Source: SAR92 bacterium BACL16 MAG-120619-bin48 (GTDB taxonomy: Bacteria; Pseudomonadota; Gammaproteobacteria; Pseudomonadales; Porticoccaceae). From it: DNA of 64,000 nucleotides. Numbering within the stretch: position 1 is the first letter of the stretch; the number at the start of each line of letters is the position of its first letter. This document shows, piece by piece, positions 10,106 to 20,047 of this stretch. The stretch covers positions 1 through 64,000 of the forward strand of contig LIDE01000003.1 in NCBI GenBank assembly GCA_001438605.1. The letters run 5' to 3'. Position numbers and translations under genes: made by a program. The notes beneath the pieces were generated by a model that saw nothing but the letters and a program-made list of their open reading frames with translations, was not told the origin of the DNA and made no database searches.

Positions 10106-10179
10106 TTCTTCCTTCCTGATACTCTTCCGAACGATTACCATAGGCGGTTGGAAATGGACTGTCAGGAAGAGAGAGTTTT

Positions 10180-11445
10180 ATGAGTAAGAAAAATGCATTT
10201 TATGCGCAATCCGGCGGTGTAACATCCGTCATCAATGCGTCGGCCTGCGGCGTTATTGAAGCCTGCCGCGCAAACAGCGACAAAATTGGCAAACTGTATG
10301 CCGGACAAAACGGCATTATCGGCGCGCTGCAGGAAAATCTTATCGACACGGGAAAGGAATCGGCCGCGGCAATCGCGTCGCTCTTGCACACCCCAGGGGG
10401 CGCCTTCGGCTCCTGTCGCTACAAAATGAAAGATATTAAAGATAGTCGCGCAGAGTACGAGCGTCTGGTCGAAGTCTTTAAAGCGCATAATATCGGCTAC
10501 TTCTTTTACAACGGCGGCGGCGACTCGGCCGACACCTGCCTCAAAGTGTCGCAAATTTCCGAGCAAATGGGCTACCCCATTCAAGCCATTCATATCCCGA
10601 AAACCATCGACAACGATCTGCCTTTTACCGATTGCTGTCCCGGTTTTGGCTCGGTGGCAAAGTACGTTGCCGTCTCTACCAAGGAAGCCAGCCTCGACAT
10701 TGCATCGATGTGCGCCTCCTCCACGAAAATATTTATCCTGGAAGTGATGGGCCGACACGCGGGCTGGATTGCCGCATCAGGGGGACTCGCTGCCGAAAAT
10801 GCCGGTGACCCGCCCCATATTATTATCTTCCCAGAAATACCTTTTGTGCGCGAAGAGTTTGTTGCCAAAGTCGCCGCTACCGTCAAAGAGAAGGGATATT
10901 GCGTAGTGGTTGCCTCAGAGGGCGCGAAATATGCAGACGGCGCATTAATTTCTGGCTCGTTGCACAAGGACGCATTCGGCCACCAGCAGTTGGGTGGAGT
11001 CGCGCCGACACTGGCCAGCATGATTAAACATTCCCTCGGGTACAAATACCACTACGCCCTTGCCGACTATTTACAGCGCGCAGCACGACACATCTCGTCG
11101 AAAACCGACGTCGAACAGGCCTATGCTGTTGGTCGGGCCGCCGTTGAAAAAGCGCTCGAAGGCAAAAGCGCCATTATGGTGACCATTGAGCGCGGCAGCG
11201 CCAAAAAGTACAGTTGGTCTCTCGGTGAAGTTTGCCTGAGCAACGTGGCGAATGTTGAGAAAAAAATGCCGCGCTCGTTTATCACCAAAGACGGTTTTGG
11301 CATTACCCAAGAAGCCCGCGATTATTTGCAGCCTTTAATTGTTGGGGAAGATTACCCTCCCTACAAAAATGGCGTACCGCAATACGCGAAACTGAAAAAC
11401 AACTTGATTGAAAAAAAACTCAGCAGCAGCTTTAGCGGCGACTGA
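10180..11445 (+). CDS. pfp: 6-phosphofructokinase, probably pyrophosphate-dependent
   Basis: Phosphorylates fructose 6-phosphate in glycolysis. Two signatures point to pyrophosphate rather than ATP as donor. The glycine-rich motif reads GGGDS (residues 112-116), with Asp at the position that is Gly in ATP enzymes. The catalytic segment reads PKTIDND (140-146), with Lys where ATP enzymes have Gly. MGRHAGW is also present. At 421 residues it is longer than ATP-dependent PfkA (320) and fits the PPi family. The ATG follows a purine-rich GGAAGAGAGAG site. It is convergent with the next gene, one base apart. Confidence 0.93.
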   Translation: MSKKNAFYAQSGGVTSVINASACGVIEACRANSDKIGKLYAGQNGIIGALQENLIDTGKESAAAIASLLHTPGGAFGSCRYKMKDIKDSRAEYERLVEVFKAHNIGYFFYNGGGDSADTCLKVSQISEQMGYPIQAIHIPKTIDNDLPFTDCCPGFGSVAKYVAVSTKEASLDIASMCASSTKIFILEVMGRHAGWIAASGGLAAENAGDPPHIIIFPEIPFVREEFVAKVAATVKEKGYCVVVASEGAKYADGALISGSLHKDAFGHQQLGGVAPTLASMIKHSLGYKYHYALADYLQRAARHISSKTDVEQAYAVGRAAVEKALEGKSAIMVTIERGSAKKYSWSLGEVCLSNVANVEKKMPRSFITKDGFGITQEARDYLQPLIVGEDYPPYKNGVPQYAKLKNNLIEKKLSSSFSGD

Positions 11446-11446
11446 G

Positions 11447-12412
11447 TCAGACCCTCGGCAGTGCGCGGGCGGGCGTTTTAGCGGCGAGAAAATCACGAAT
11501 ATTTTCCGCCATTTGCTCGACCACGCGCTGGCGAGATTCACGTGCAGCCCAGGCGCAGTGCGGTGTCACAATAAGATTGGGGATCGCAGAATCCAGTAAC
11601 ACATTGCCCTCTCGCGGCGGTTCAGTGGTCAAGACATCCACCGCCGCACCAGCGATAGTGTTCGCCAGCAATGCGTCCTTCAAGGCCATCTCATTCACTA
11701 TGCCGCCACGGGCAGTATTCACCAAAATCGCCGTGGGTTTCATTTTGGTCAACTCATCTGCATCAATCAGATCGACGGTGTTAGGGGTAAGCGGGCAGTG
11801 CACACTAACAACATCTGCCATGGCTAAAAAAGCCTCAAATTCAACACGATCATCGGCGCCGTAATCGCGCCCCGGCAGGGCGGCGTAAATCACTCGCATA
11901 CCGAAAGCCTCGGCAACCGCCGCAACACCTCGACCGAGCTCGCCGGCGCCAATAATCCCCAGCACCTTGCCCGCCAATTCCTGAACGGGGTAATCCAGCA
12001 AACAGAAAAAGGGACTTTTCCCCCAAGTACCGTCACTCGCCGCTTGCTGACAATAGTTGAGCCTTGTGCTCAACGCCAGTATCAGCGCCCAGGTATGTTG
12101 CACCACAGACCCGGTGCAGTATTTAACAGCGTTGCACACAACCATATCTCTGGCCTGCGCCGCAGCCAGATCAACCACATTGGTTCCCGTCGCCGTGAGT
12201 GTTATTAACTTCAGTTTCGGCGCTCGTGAAAGCGTTAGCGCTGTCAACGGTACTTTGTTGGTGACCACAATATCGGCATCGGCAATGCGCTCAACCACCT
12301 GCTCCGGCGAGGTAGCACCGTAGACTCTCCAATTGAGTGGCAGATCGTAAAGCGCCTGCATATTCAGATCGTGGGGGCCAAGGCTATCGCAATCGAGAAT
12401 TACAGCATTCAT
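11447..12412 (-). CDS. D-2-hydroxyacid dehydrogenase (glycerate dehydrogenase-like)
   Basis: NAD(P)-dependent oxidoreductase of the D-isomer-specific family, 321 residues. The nucleotide-binding motif is GIIGAGELGRGVA. The catalytic triad residues are Arg (NTARGGIVNE), Glu (DVLTTEPP) and His (TPHCAWA). The closest pattern is HprA-type hydroxypyruvate/glycerate dehydrogenase, but substrate cannot be settled by eye. It stands alone, convergent with the phosphofructokinase gene and divergent from the RND exporter. Confidence 0.9.
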   Translation of the reverse strand: MNAVILDCDSLGPHDLNMQALYDLPLNWRVYGATSPEQVVERIADADIVVTNKVPLTALTLSRAPKLKLITLTATGTNVVDLAAAQARDMVVCNAVKYCTGSVVQHTWALILALSTRLNYCQQAASDGTWGKSPFFCLLDYPVQELAGKVLGIIGAGELGRGVAAVAEAFGMRVIYAALPGRDYGADDRVEFEAFLAMADVVSVHCPLTPNTVDLIDADELTKMKPTAILVNTARGGIVNEMALKDALLANTIAGAAVDVLTTEPPREGNVLLDSAIPNLIVTPHCAWAARESRQRVVEQMAENIRDFLAAKTPARALPRV

Positions 12413-12555
12413 AGAATCTACTTTTAAAGAAGTTCGACTTGAACGGTCCGGTTTAAGAGGCCCGGCACAAAGCGCTTAGTTTAATCGCATCCGGCAGCGC
12501 TTCACTATTTTTAATTCACCCACGATGACGTCAATCAGTGCAGTAACGCGCCAAG

Positions 12556-12576
12556 GCACGGCAAATAGTGCCGTGC
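12556..12576. promoter_or_regulatory. Perfect inverted repeat just upstream of a -10-like box
   Basis: GCACGGCA and TGCCGTGC flank a five-base spacer. TATGAT follows at 12581-12586, 62 bases before the RND exporter start. The palindrome would overlap the -35 region, so it could be an operator. It has no T-run and is not a typical terminator. Confidence 0.35.
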
Positions 12577-12648
12577 GCGCTATGATATTCGTCCCCAACA
12601 TCGCATAATACGCGGCATTGCATGGCTAGCCCCAAGGAACACTCTCTT

Positions 12649-15300
12649 ATGTCTTCAGCTCTGTTTGACTTATACCAAAAAACGGTTCTTCGTCGTCCTC
12701 TCCGCGCAATTTTGATGGTCGTTGCCCTCACCGTAGGTATGGCGTTTGGACTGCCCAATTTCAAACTGGATGCCTCGGCAGATTCTCTGACACTTGAGCA
12801 TGACGATGACCTCAATTTCTTTCGCGAAGTCATCCAGCGCTATGGCAGCGACAACTTTTTAATTGTCACTTTCTCACCCAAACAGGGCGATCTTTTTGAC
12901 GATGAGAATCTGCAGCTGCTTGCCTCCCTGCGCGACGAATTGGCCACCATCAAAGGCGTTGAGAGCATGCTTTCGCTGCTGGACGTGCCTCTGCTGTACA
13001 GCCCTAAAATTAGTGTTGCGGACCTCCAAGAAGACCTGAACACACTGTTGTCACCCGGCGTCGATCGTCAATTGGCCCGCCAAGAATTTCTCAACAGCCC
13101 TATTTATAAAAACCTGATTCTCAGCGGCGATGGCCAAACCACCGGGATGCTCGCAACATTAGAGCTCGACCAACAGTATCTCGACTTGGTAAGAGCGCGA
13201 GACGCGCTGCGATTAACCAAAGCCACGAAAGGCCTCACTGCTGAAGAACAGATTGAGCTGGACAGCGTTAGCCAAGAATTTCTCGATTACCGCACCGCAA
13301 AAGCAGCCCAAACCCACCAGATGATCAGTGATGTACGCACATTAATGGATGGCTACCGCGATCGCGCCACCATCTTTCTTGGCGGTCCAGATATGATTAC
13401 TGCTGACATGGTCGACTTTATTAAAAGTGACCTCGTTATTTTTGGCGCGGGCATTCTGATCTTTATTATCGCTACCCTAGCGATAATTTTTCGCAAACTT
13501 CGCTGGGTCGTTCTGCCCTTGGCCACCTGCGCCCTGTGTCTGGTTATTATTCTGGGCTTCCTCAGCTGGATCGACTGGCGACTGACGGTCATTTCCTCAA
13601 ACTTTGTCTCATTGTTGCTTATTATTACCCTCGCGTTGACCATGCATTTAATTGTCCGCTACCGCGAAATTTTCCGCGAGCAACCCGATGCATCGCAAGA
13701 TACTCTGGTCATTGAAACGGTCAAATCGATGGTCAAGCCATGCCTCTACACCGTGCTCACTACCATGGTTGCCTTCCTCTCTTTAGTTGTCAGTAATATC
13801 CGCCCAGTCATCGACTTTGGCTGGATGATGACCCTTGGCATCTCACTGGCGCTGGTCGTTGCATTTATTATTATTCCAGCGGGTATGATGCTAATTGGCA
13901 AAGGCAATGACGCCAGTGGCGATGATAACTCTGCGGCCTTCACCTCAGTATTTGCGGTGTTTACCGAACGCCACGGCAATCTGGTATTACTAATTGCCGG
14001 CGCTTTAGGCATTTTGTCGATCTACGGCACCACGCAACTGCAGGTGGAAAACCGCTTTATTGATTACTTCCGCAGCGACACGGAAATTTATCAAGGCATG
14101 GAAATTATCGATAGCTCTCTCGGCGGCACCACACCGCTGGATATTATTCTGCAGGCGCCGACATTTAAGCCAGTCCTTGAATCCTCGAATGACCAACCAA
14201 TGGTCGACAGCGAGTACGGCGACGATGCGTTTGCTGACGATGCCTTCTCCGAGGATGCCTTCGCCGAAGCCACCCCCACCGAGCAGAGCGACTACACCGA
14301 TGACGCCTTTGGTGATGATGCTTTTGGCGACTCTGACAGCGCCGCCGACCCATTTGGTGAAGACGCCAGCACAGCCCTAAAAGATACTTATTGGTTCACC
14401 TCAACAGGTCTCGCCGATCTCGCCAAGTTGCAACGTTTTATCGAAGCACAGCCCGAGGTGGGCAAAGTCAGCTCGCTTGTACAGATTTACGATGTCGCCA
14501 GTGACCTTAGCGGCCACAAGTTAAATGACTTTGAAATTGCCTTTATGCGCAAAAGTTTTAGCCCCGACATCTACCGGCAGATGGTTGCGCCTTATTTAAT
14601 TGAAGATCTAGACGAAACCCGTATTCAATTGCGCGCCATGGAAACCGAAGGTCTGCTGCGCCGCGCAGAATTACTGGAAAAAATTCGCGATTACGCCATC
14701 AACGAAGTCGGCATTGCCCCGGAAAATATTCGCTTCACCGGCCTGCTGGTGCTTTACAACAACATGCTTCAGAGCCTCTACAAATCGCAGATTTTGACCC
14801 TCGGCGCAGTTTTTGTGGGCATTATGCTAATGTTTATGGTGCTGTTCCGCTCAGTCAAAATATCCGTTATTGCGATTCTGCCGAACTTCTTAGCAGCAGG
14901 GATTGTGCTCGGCGGCATGGGTCTGGCCGGTATTCCATTGGATATGATGACCATTACCATTGCCGCCATAACGGTCGGTATTGGCGTCGACCATGCCATC
15001 CACTACCTCACGCGATTCCAGCGCGAGTTTGTCAAAGACGGTAACTATGTCGCCTCTATGCACCGAGCGCACGCCAGCATTGGCTTGGCGCTGTTCTATA
15101 CAGCCGTGACAATTATTGCTGGATTTTCGATTCTCGCACTGTCCAACTTTATTCCGTCGATCTATTTCGGCTTACTGACCAGTCTCGCGATGACCGCTGC
15201 CCTGCTCGGCTCCATGACGCTCTTGCCGAAACTTATTTTAATCACCAAGCCCTTGGGCCCAGAAGCGCCAAAGCCCGCTTCAACACTGGATAATCAATAA
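12649..15300 (+). CDS. RND/MMPL-family exporter with an acidic DDAF repeat
   Basis: Large inner-membrane protein of the RND superfamily (MMPL/HAE3-like), 883 residues, with the expected duplicated layout: one N-terminal membrane helix, a large periplasmic loop, a block of five hydrophobic segments (about 260-430), then a repeat of the same. Such proteins move lipids, hopanoids or other hydrophobic compounds; the substrate is unknown here. The second periplasmic loop contains an unusual acidic stretch (about residues 522-574) with five [DE]DAF units. The ATG at 12649 is preceded by AAGGAA nine bases upstream; an ATG at 12622 lacks a ribosome site. uup follows four bases after the stop. Confidence 0.87.
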   Translation: MSSALFDLYQKTVLRRPLRAILMVVALTVGMAFGLPNFKLDASADSLTLEHDDDLNFFREVIQRYGSDNFLIVTFSPKQGDLFDDENLQLLASLRDELATIKGVESMLSLLDVPLLYSPKISVADLQEDLNTLLSPGVDRQLARQEFLNSPIYKNLILSGDGQTTGMLATLELDQQYLDLVRARDALRLTKATKGLTAEEQIELDSVSQEFLDYRTAKAAQTHQMISDVRTLMDGYRDRATIFLGGPDMITADMVDFIKSDLVIFGAGILIFIIATLAIIFRKLRWVVLPLATCALCLVIILGFLSWIDWRLTVISSNFVSLLLIITLALTMHLIVRYREIFREQPDASQDTLVIETVKSMVKPCLYTVLTTMVAFLSLVVSNIRPVIDFGWMMTLGISLALVVAFIIIPAGMMLIGKGNDASGDDNSAAFTSVFAVFTERHGNLVLLIAGALGILSIYGTTQLQVENRFIDYFRSDTEIYQGMEIIDSSLGGTTPLDIILQAPTFKPVLESSNDQPMVDSEYGDDAFADDAFSEDAFAEATPTEQSDYTDDAFGDDAFGDSDSAADPFGEDASTALKDTYWFTSTGLADLAKLQRFIEAQPEVGKVSSLVQIYDVASDLSGHKLNDFEIAFMRKSFSPDIYRQMVAPYLIEDLDETRIQLRAMETEGLLRRAELLEKIRDYAINEVGIAPENIRFTGLLVLYNNMLQSLYKSQILTLGAVFVGIMLMFMVLFRSVKISVIAILPNFLAAGIVLGGMGLAGIPLDMMTITIAAITVGIGVDHAIHYLTRFQREFVKDGNYVASMHRAHASIGLALFYTAVTIIAGFSILALSNFIPSIYFGLLTSLAMTAALLGSMTLLPKLILITKPLGPEAPKPASTLDNQ
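14212..14370 (+). repeat. In-frame DDAF peptide repeat in the RND exporter
   Basis: Units DDAF, DDAF, EDAF, DDAF and DDAF, then a DPF variant, with short spacers. The codons differ between units (for example gacgatgcgttt, gaggatgccttc, gatgatgctttt), so the conservation is at peptide level rather than a fresh DNA duplication. Confidence 0.85.
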
Positions 15301-15304
15301 CTCT

Positions 15305-17182
15305 ATGCCACTTGTCACTCTGCAAGATATTTACCTCAGCTATGGTCAGCCGCCGCTTATCGATCACATTAACTTGGTCATTGAGCCCGGCGAGCGCGTC
15401 TGTCTTATCGGTCGAAACGGCGCAGGGAAATCGACTCTGCTGAAAATACTTACCGGCCAAGTAATTGCCGATGAAGGGGTGTACAAGAAAACCACAGGCG
15501 TCAAAATTGCCCAGTTGGAGCAGTCAGTTCCCCAAGATGCCAAAGGCTCGGTTTTTGATGTGATTGCCGAAGGCCTTGGTGCCGAGGGTAAGCTGGCGGC
15601 GCGCTACCACCATTTAATTCTGCAACTCGGCAGCAATCCGAGCGATGACGTGATGCGCGATCTGGAAGAGTGTCAGAGCGAATTAGAACGCGTCGACGGG
15701 TGGGATATCAATCAACGGGTAGAAGCCATTGTCACTAAAATGGACCTCGACCCCGATGTCGATATCGCCAGTCTGTCAGGAGGCTATAAGCGTCGCGTTC
15801 TGCTCGCCCGCGCATTGGTCTGCAACCCCGACCTTTTGCTGCTCGACGAACCAACCAACCATCTCGATATCGACGCCATCCAGTGGGTGGAGCAGTTTTT
15901 ATTGAAATGGGAAGGCGCACTGCTGTTTATCAGCCACGACCGCCGCTTTATGGACAACTTAGCGACTCGCTTCATCGAAATTGACCGCGGCAAACTGGCT
16001 GAATTTAACTGCAACTACAGTACTTATATCGAGCGCAAAAAAGAGATGCTCGAGACTGAAGACAAGCACAACGCCCTGTTCGACAAACGCCTCTCGCAAG
16101 AAGAAGTTTGGATTCGCCAAGGCATCAAGGCCCGCCGCACCCGCAACGAAGGCCGTGTTCGCGCACTCGAAGCGTTGCGTCGAGAATACGCCGATCGCCG
16201 CAAGCAAGTCGGCACCGCCAAAATGGATATTCAGCAGGCCGAGAAGTCCGGCAAAATTGTTGCCGAAGCCCAAGACATCAGCTTCTCCTTTGACAACGGC
16301 AAGGCGGTTGTCGACAACTTCTCGACATTGATTCAGCGGGGCGACAAAGTCGGCCTGATCGGTCGCAATGGGGTGGGAAAAACCACACTGTTGAAACTGC
16401 TGCTCGGTGATTTGGCGGCACAAAAAGGCACCATCAAAACCGGCACCAACCTTAATATTGCCTACTTTGACCAGTACAGATCAGCGCTGGACGAAACCAA
16501 GACCGTACAAGATAACGTCTCGGGCGGCCGCGATATGCTCGACATTGGCGGCAAATCGCGCCATGTCATCAGCTATTTACAAGACTTTCTATTCAGCCCA
16601 GACCGCTGTCGCCAGCCCGTCAGTGCGCTGTCCGGTGGAGAGCGCAACCGCCTGTTGCTGGCCAAGCTATTTACACGGCCCTCCAATGTGCTCGTACTCG
16701 ATGAACCCACCAACGATCTTGATATCGATACCTTGGACCTTCTCGAAGAACTGCTAATCGACTACAAAGGCACCATACTGCTAGTGAGCCACGACCGCGC
16801 GTTTCTCAACAATGTCGTCACCAGCACCCTCGTCTTTGAGGGCGATGCCGTGATCAACCAATATATCGGCGGCTACGACGACTGGCTGCGGCAGCGCAAA
16901 GCAGAAACCAGCAGTAAGCAAGCAGCCCCTGAAAAAGCCCCAAGTAAACCAGAGGTACAGGCAAAAAAACGCTCTTACAAAGATCAGCGCGAACTCGATT
17001 TACTGCCTGCCGAAATTGAAAGCCTGGAAATTCAAATTGGTGAAATTTCAGAGCAGATGAACAATCCTGAGTTTTACCAAGCCGAGCGCGCATTAACCGC
17101 CGCCGTGGAAGACAAGCTCACTGCCCTGCAAACCAAGCTAAACCAATGCTACAAACGCTGGGAACAGCTAGAAGCCAGTTAA
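15305..17182 (+). CDS. uup: ABC-F family ATPase Uup
   Basis: Soluble duplicated ABC ATPase without membrane segments, 625 residues (E. coli Uup about 635). It has two Walker A loops (GRNGAGKST, GRNGVGKTT), two signatures (LSGGYKRR, LSGGERNR) and two DEPTN Walker B regions, and ends in a charged coiled-coil domain typical of Uup, which binds DNA. In E. coli, Uup affects transposon excision and acts on ribosomes. It is probably cotranscribed with the upstream exporter, from which it is separated by four bases; whether the two are functionally linked is unknown. Confidence 0.95.
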   Translation: MPLVTLQDIYLSYGQPPLIDHINLVIEPGERVCLIGRNGAGKSTLLKILTGQVIADEGVYKKTTGVKIAQLEQSVPQDAKGSVFDVIAEGLGAEGKLAARYHHLILQLGSNPSDDVMRDLEECQSELERVDGWDINQRVEAIVTKMDLDPDVDIASLSGGYKRRVLLARALVCNPDLLLLDEPTNHLDIDAIQWVEQFLLKWEGALLFISHDRRFMDNLATRFIEIDRGKLAEFNCNYSTYIERKKEMLETEDKHNALFDKRLSQEEVWIRQGIKARRTRNEGRVRALEALRREYADRRKQVGTAKMDIQQAEKSGKIVAEAQDISFSFDNGKAVVDNFSTLIQRGDKVGLIGRNGVGKTTLLKLLLGDLAAQKGTIKTGTNLNIAYFDQYRSALDETKTVQDNVSGGRDMLDIGGKSRHVISYLQDFLFSPDRCRQPVSALSGGERNRLLLAKLFTRPSNVLVLDEPTNDLDIDTLDLLEELLIDYKGTILLVSHDRAFLNNVVTSTLVFEGDAVINQYIGGYDDWLRQRKAETSSKQAAPEKAPSKPEVQAKKRSYKDQRELDLLPAEIESLEIQIGEISEQMNNPEFYQAERALTAAVEDKLTALQTKLNQCYKRWEQLEAS

Positions 17183-17308
17183 CAGCGCGCTCAGCCATTA
17201 AAACGCGACTCGCCAAGGTGCCATTTTGCTTAATTCGCTCGCGACCATAGCGAAATGCACCGGTAGTCTTTAAAATTGACCCACATTCTTCGACATCAGC
17301 GCCCAGCC

Positions 17309-18853
17309 ATGACTCAACAGCACAGACCTCTTGTACTTCTTATTCTCGATGGCTTCGGCTACAGCGACGACGATAAATACAACGCGATCAAAAAAGCCGA
17401 TGCTCCCCTGTGGCAAAAACTCTGGGCCAGTAATCCAAAAACATTAATCCATACCTCAGGCATGGCCGTTGGGCTCCCCGAAGGGCAGATGGGCAACTCA
17501 GAAGTGGGGCACATGACCCTCGGCGCGGGACGTGTGGTCTACCAAAATTTTACGCGCATTAACAAAGCCATCGCCGACGGCGACTTTTTTACCAATCCCG
17601 TCTACTGCGATGCCATTGATACTGCGCAAGCGAAGGGCAAGGCTGTGCATATCCTAGGTCTACTCTCTCCTGGCGGCGTACACAGTCACGAAGACCATAT
17701 CTTTGCCATGATCGAAATGGCCGCGCAGCGAGGCGCTGAAAAAATATACCTGCATGCTTTCCTCGATGGCCGCGACTGCCCACCGCGCAGCGCACTGCCC
17801 TCACTACAAAAAGCCGAAGCGCTGTTTGCAAAAATCGGCGTCGGTAAAATCGCCTCGATTTGTGGCCGCTTCTATGGGCTCGATCGCGACAACCGCTGGG
17901 ACCGTGTGGCTGCCGCCTACAACCTTATCGCAGCGGGCGTTGCACCACATAGCGCACCAACCGCCGAAAGTGGACTCGAGCAAGCCTACCAACGCGACGA
18001 AAATGACGAGTTTGTTCAGGCAACCACTGTCTGCGCTGCCGGCGAGGCACCCGTTAAAATCAGCGATGGCGATGCGATTATTTTTATGAATTTTCGCCCC
18101 GACCGCGCACGCGAAATCACCCATGCGTTTACCGACCCGCATTTCGACGGTTTCACCCGCAGCGTTACGCCAGCCCTATCGAGCTTTGTTCAAACCACCG
18201 AATATCAAGCCAATATCGACGCACCCTGCGCCTACCCGCCAATCTCACTGGTAAACTCCCTCGGCGATTATTTATCCAGCCAGGGCAAACGCCAACTGCG
18301 CATTGCCGAAACAGAAAAATACGCCCACGTGACATTCTTTTTCAGCGGCGGCAAAGAGTCTCTCTACGATGGAGAGGAGCGCATACTGGTGCCATCACCC
18401 AATATCGCCACCTACGATAAACAACCTGAAATGAGCGCCTTTGAAGTCACCGAAAAACTCGTTGAAGCTATCGGCAGCAACAAATTTGACGCGATTATTT
18501 GCAACTATGCTAACTGCGATCAGGTCGGCCACACCGGCAACTTCGACGCCTCCGTCAAGGCGGTGGAAGCCATTGACCTCTGCCTTGCGCAAGTGATCGC
18601 CGCAACCGAACAAGCCGGTGGCGAAATTCTGATCACCGCCGACCATGGCAATGTTGAGGAAATGTTCGACGACATCAACAATCAGCCGCACACACAGCAC
18701 ACAACGCTGCCCGTGCCTCTGGTCTACGTTGGCGAGCGCAAAATTAGTCTTGCCGAGGGCGGCTCGCTGGCCGACATAGCCCCAACCATGTTGGCCCTTA
18801 TGGCACTTGAACAACCCGCTGAAATGACCGGGCGATCGTTAATAAACCCATGA
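17309..18853 (+). CDS. gpmI: Cofactor-independent phosphoglycerate mutase
   Basis: Interconverts 3- and 2-phosphoglycerate in glycolysis, using two metal ions and a phospho-Ser intermediate. Metal ligands appear in LILDGFG and near the C-terminus in TADHGNVE. The nucleophile is Ser64 in QMGNSEVGH. From the ATG at 17309 the protein has 514 residues, the same as E. coli GpmI; the open frame also allows a TTG at 17276. It overlaps envC by four bases (ATGA), so translation is probably coupled. The gpmI-envC-ctpA order is common in gammaproteobacteria. Confidence 0.97.
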   Translation: MTQQHRPLVLLILDGFGYSDDDKYNAIKKADAPLWQKLWASNPKTLIHTSGMAVGLPEGQMGNSEVGHMTLGAGRVVYQNFTRINKAIADGDFFTNPVYCDAIDTAQAKGKAVHILGLLSPGGVHSHEDHIFAMIEMAAQRGAEKIYLHAFLDGRDCPPRSALPSLQKAEALFAKIGVGKIASICGRFYGLDRDNRWDRVAAAYNLIAAGVAPHSAPTAESGLEQAYQRDENDEFVQATTVCAAGEAPVKISDGDAIIFMNFRPDRAREITHAFTDPHFDGFTRSVTPALSSFVQTTEYQANIDAPCAYPPISLVNSLGDYLSSQGKRQLRIAETEKYAHVTFFFSGGKESLYDGEERILVPSPNIATYDKQPEMSAFEVTEKLVEAIGSNKFDAIICNYANCDQVGHTGNFDASVKAVEAIDLCLAQVIAATEQAGGEILITADHGNVEEMFDDINNQPHTQHTTLPVPLVYVGERKISLAEGGSLADIAPTMLALMALEQPAEMTGRSLINP

Positions 18854-20004
18854 CAGCAATAACCTCAGCAATCAGCCGTGCTGCCATCAGCTGTATGCTA
18901 TTGCTGACGTTATCCCATGTCGCAGCGGCGGATGACGACAAAGCCAAGCTAGACAATCTCAAGCGCGCCATTAGCAGCCTAGAAAAACAACTCGGTCAGC
19001 GGGACAAAGAGAAGAACACCCTGGCCACAGAGTTAAAGAAGGTGGAAGTGGACGCTGCGAATATCAGCAAAAATATCCGCCGCGTTACACAACAGATCAA
19101 CGGCCATGTCGCCACGTTACAAAATCTCGACGTGCAGCAACATGACTTGCGTAAAAACATCAAACAGCAAAATGCGGCAATCAGCGAACATATCGCCGCC
19201 AGCTACAAACTGGGTAATCAAGAATCCATCAAACTCTTGCTCAACCAAGAAGATCCGCAGAAACTCGCTCGCGTGTTCAAGTATTACAGCTACTTTATCG
19301 ACGCCCGCAACGAAAAAATTGCAGCCTACACCGCCGATGTGGAAAAGCTGGCTGCATTGAGTACAGAAGTGTCGCAGCAAAAAGAGCAGCTCGATAGCGC
19401 GAAAGAGCAATTGCTCGACAACCAGCAAAAACTACTGGCAGCCAGTAAAACCCGCGCCGCAACCCTGCAAAAACTCACCCTATCACTGCAAAATGATCGC
19501 GGCAAACTCGACAAATTACTTAAAGAGCGCCGCGAACTCGAAGAACTGCTCGCCACCGTCGAGCGCGCCAGCCGAAATATGCAAATGCTCACACCGGCGG
19601 GCAAGCAGAGTTTCGCCTCGCGCAAAGGGTCTCTGCGCTGGCCGATTAATGGCAAGGTTGCCCACAGTTACGGCAGCCAGCGCAGTGGTACAATGCGCTG
19701 GGAAGGGCTGCTTATTAATGCAAAAATGGGCGAACCCGTCGCTGCTGTGCACGACGGACAGGTGATTTTCTCCAACTACATGCGCGGATTTGGGCTATTA
19801 ATTATTCTCAACCACGGCGATGGCTTCATGACCCTTTACGCGCACAACCAAGAGTTAATTAAAGATACCGGCGACTGGGTGCTGAGCAACGAGACTATCG
19901 CCCGCGCAGGCGATACCGGCGGCATGGATCAAGCCGCGGTCTATTTTGAAATACGCCAAAAAGGCCAACCCACAGATCCAAAAGCATGGTTGGGAAAACG
20001 TTAA
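18850..20004 (+). CDS. envC: Murein hydrolase activator EnvC
   Basis: Periplasmic activator of the division amidases AmiA/AmiB. A signal peptide (ending near HVAAADD) precedes a long coiled coil (about residues 28-240) and a C-terminal LytM/M23 domain. The LytM domain is degenerate, as expected for EnvC: the first metal motif reads [11 protein letters not shown] without His and Asp, and the final HxH-type segment reads VYFEIRQKG with Tyr for His. It therefore activates amidases rather than cutting murein. It overlaps gpmI by four bases. Confidence 0.94.
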   Translation: MTAITSAISRAAISCMLLLTLSHVAAADDDKAKLDNLKRAISSLEKQLGQRDKEKNTLATELKKVEVDAANISKNIRRVTQQINGHVATLQNLDVQQHDLRKNIKQQNAAISEHIAASYKLGNQESIKLLLNQEDPQKLARVFKYYSYFIDARNEKIAAYTADVEKLAALSTEVSQQKEQLDSAKEQLLDNQQKLLAASKTRAATLQKLTLSLQNDRGKLDKLLKERRELEELLATVERASRNMQMLTPAGKQSFASRKGSLRWPINGKVAHSYGSQRSGTMRWEGLLINAKMGEPVAAVHDGQVIFSNYMRGFGLLIILNHGDGFMTLYAHNQELIKDTGDWVLSNETIARAGDTGGMDQAAVYFEIRQKGQPTDPKAWLGKR

Positions 20005-20047
20005 TCAACCAACACCATTGAACTATCACGCCACAGGGCAACCCCTC

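Noticed and set aside
10162-10758. 198-codon open frame on the minus strand opposite the phosphofructokinase gene
   Set aside because: It is fully antisense to a well-supported enzyme gene, has no recognisable motif, and its composition reflects the codon pattern of the opposite strand.
15959-16423. 154-codon open frame on the minus strand inside uup
   Set aside because: Shadow frame of a strongly conserved ABC-F gene, with no ribosome site or recognised domain.
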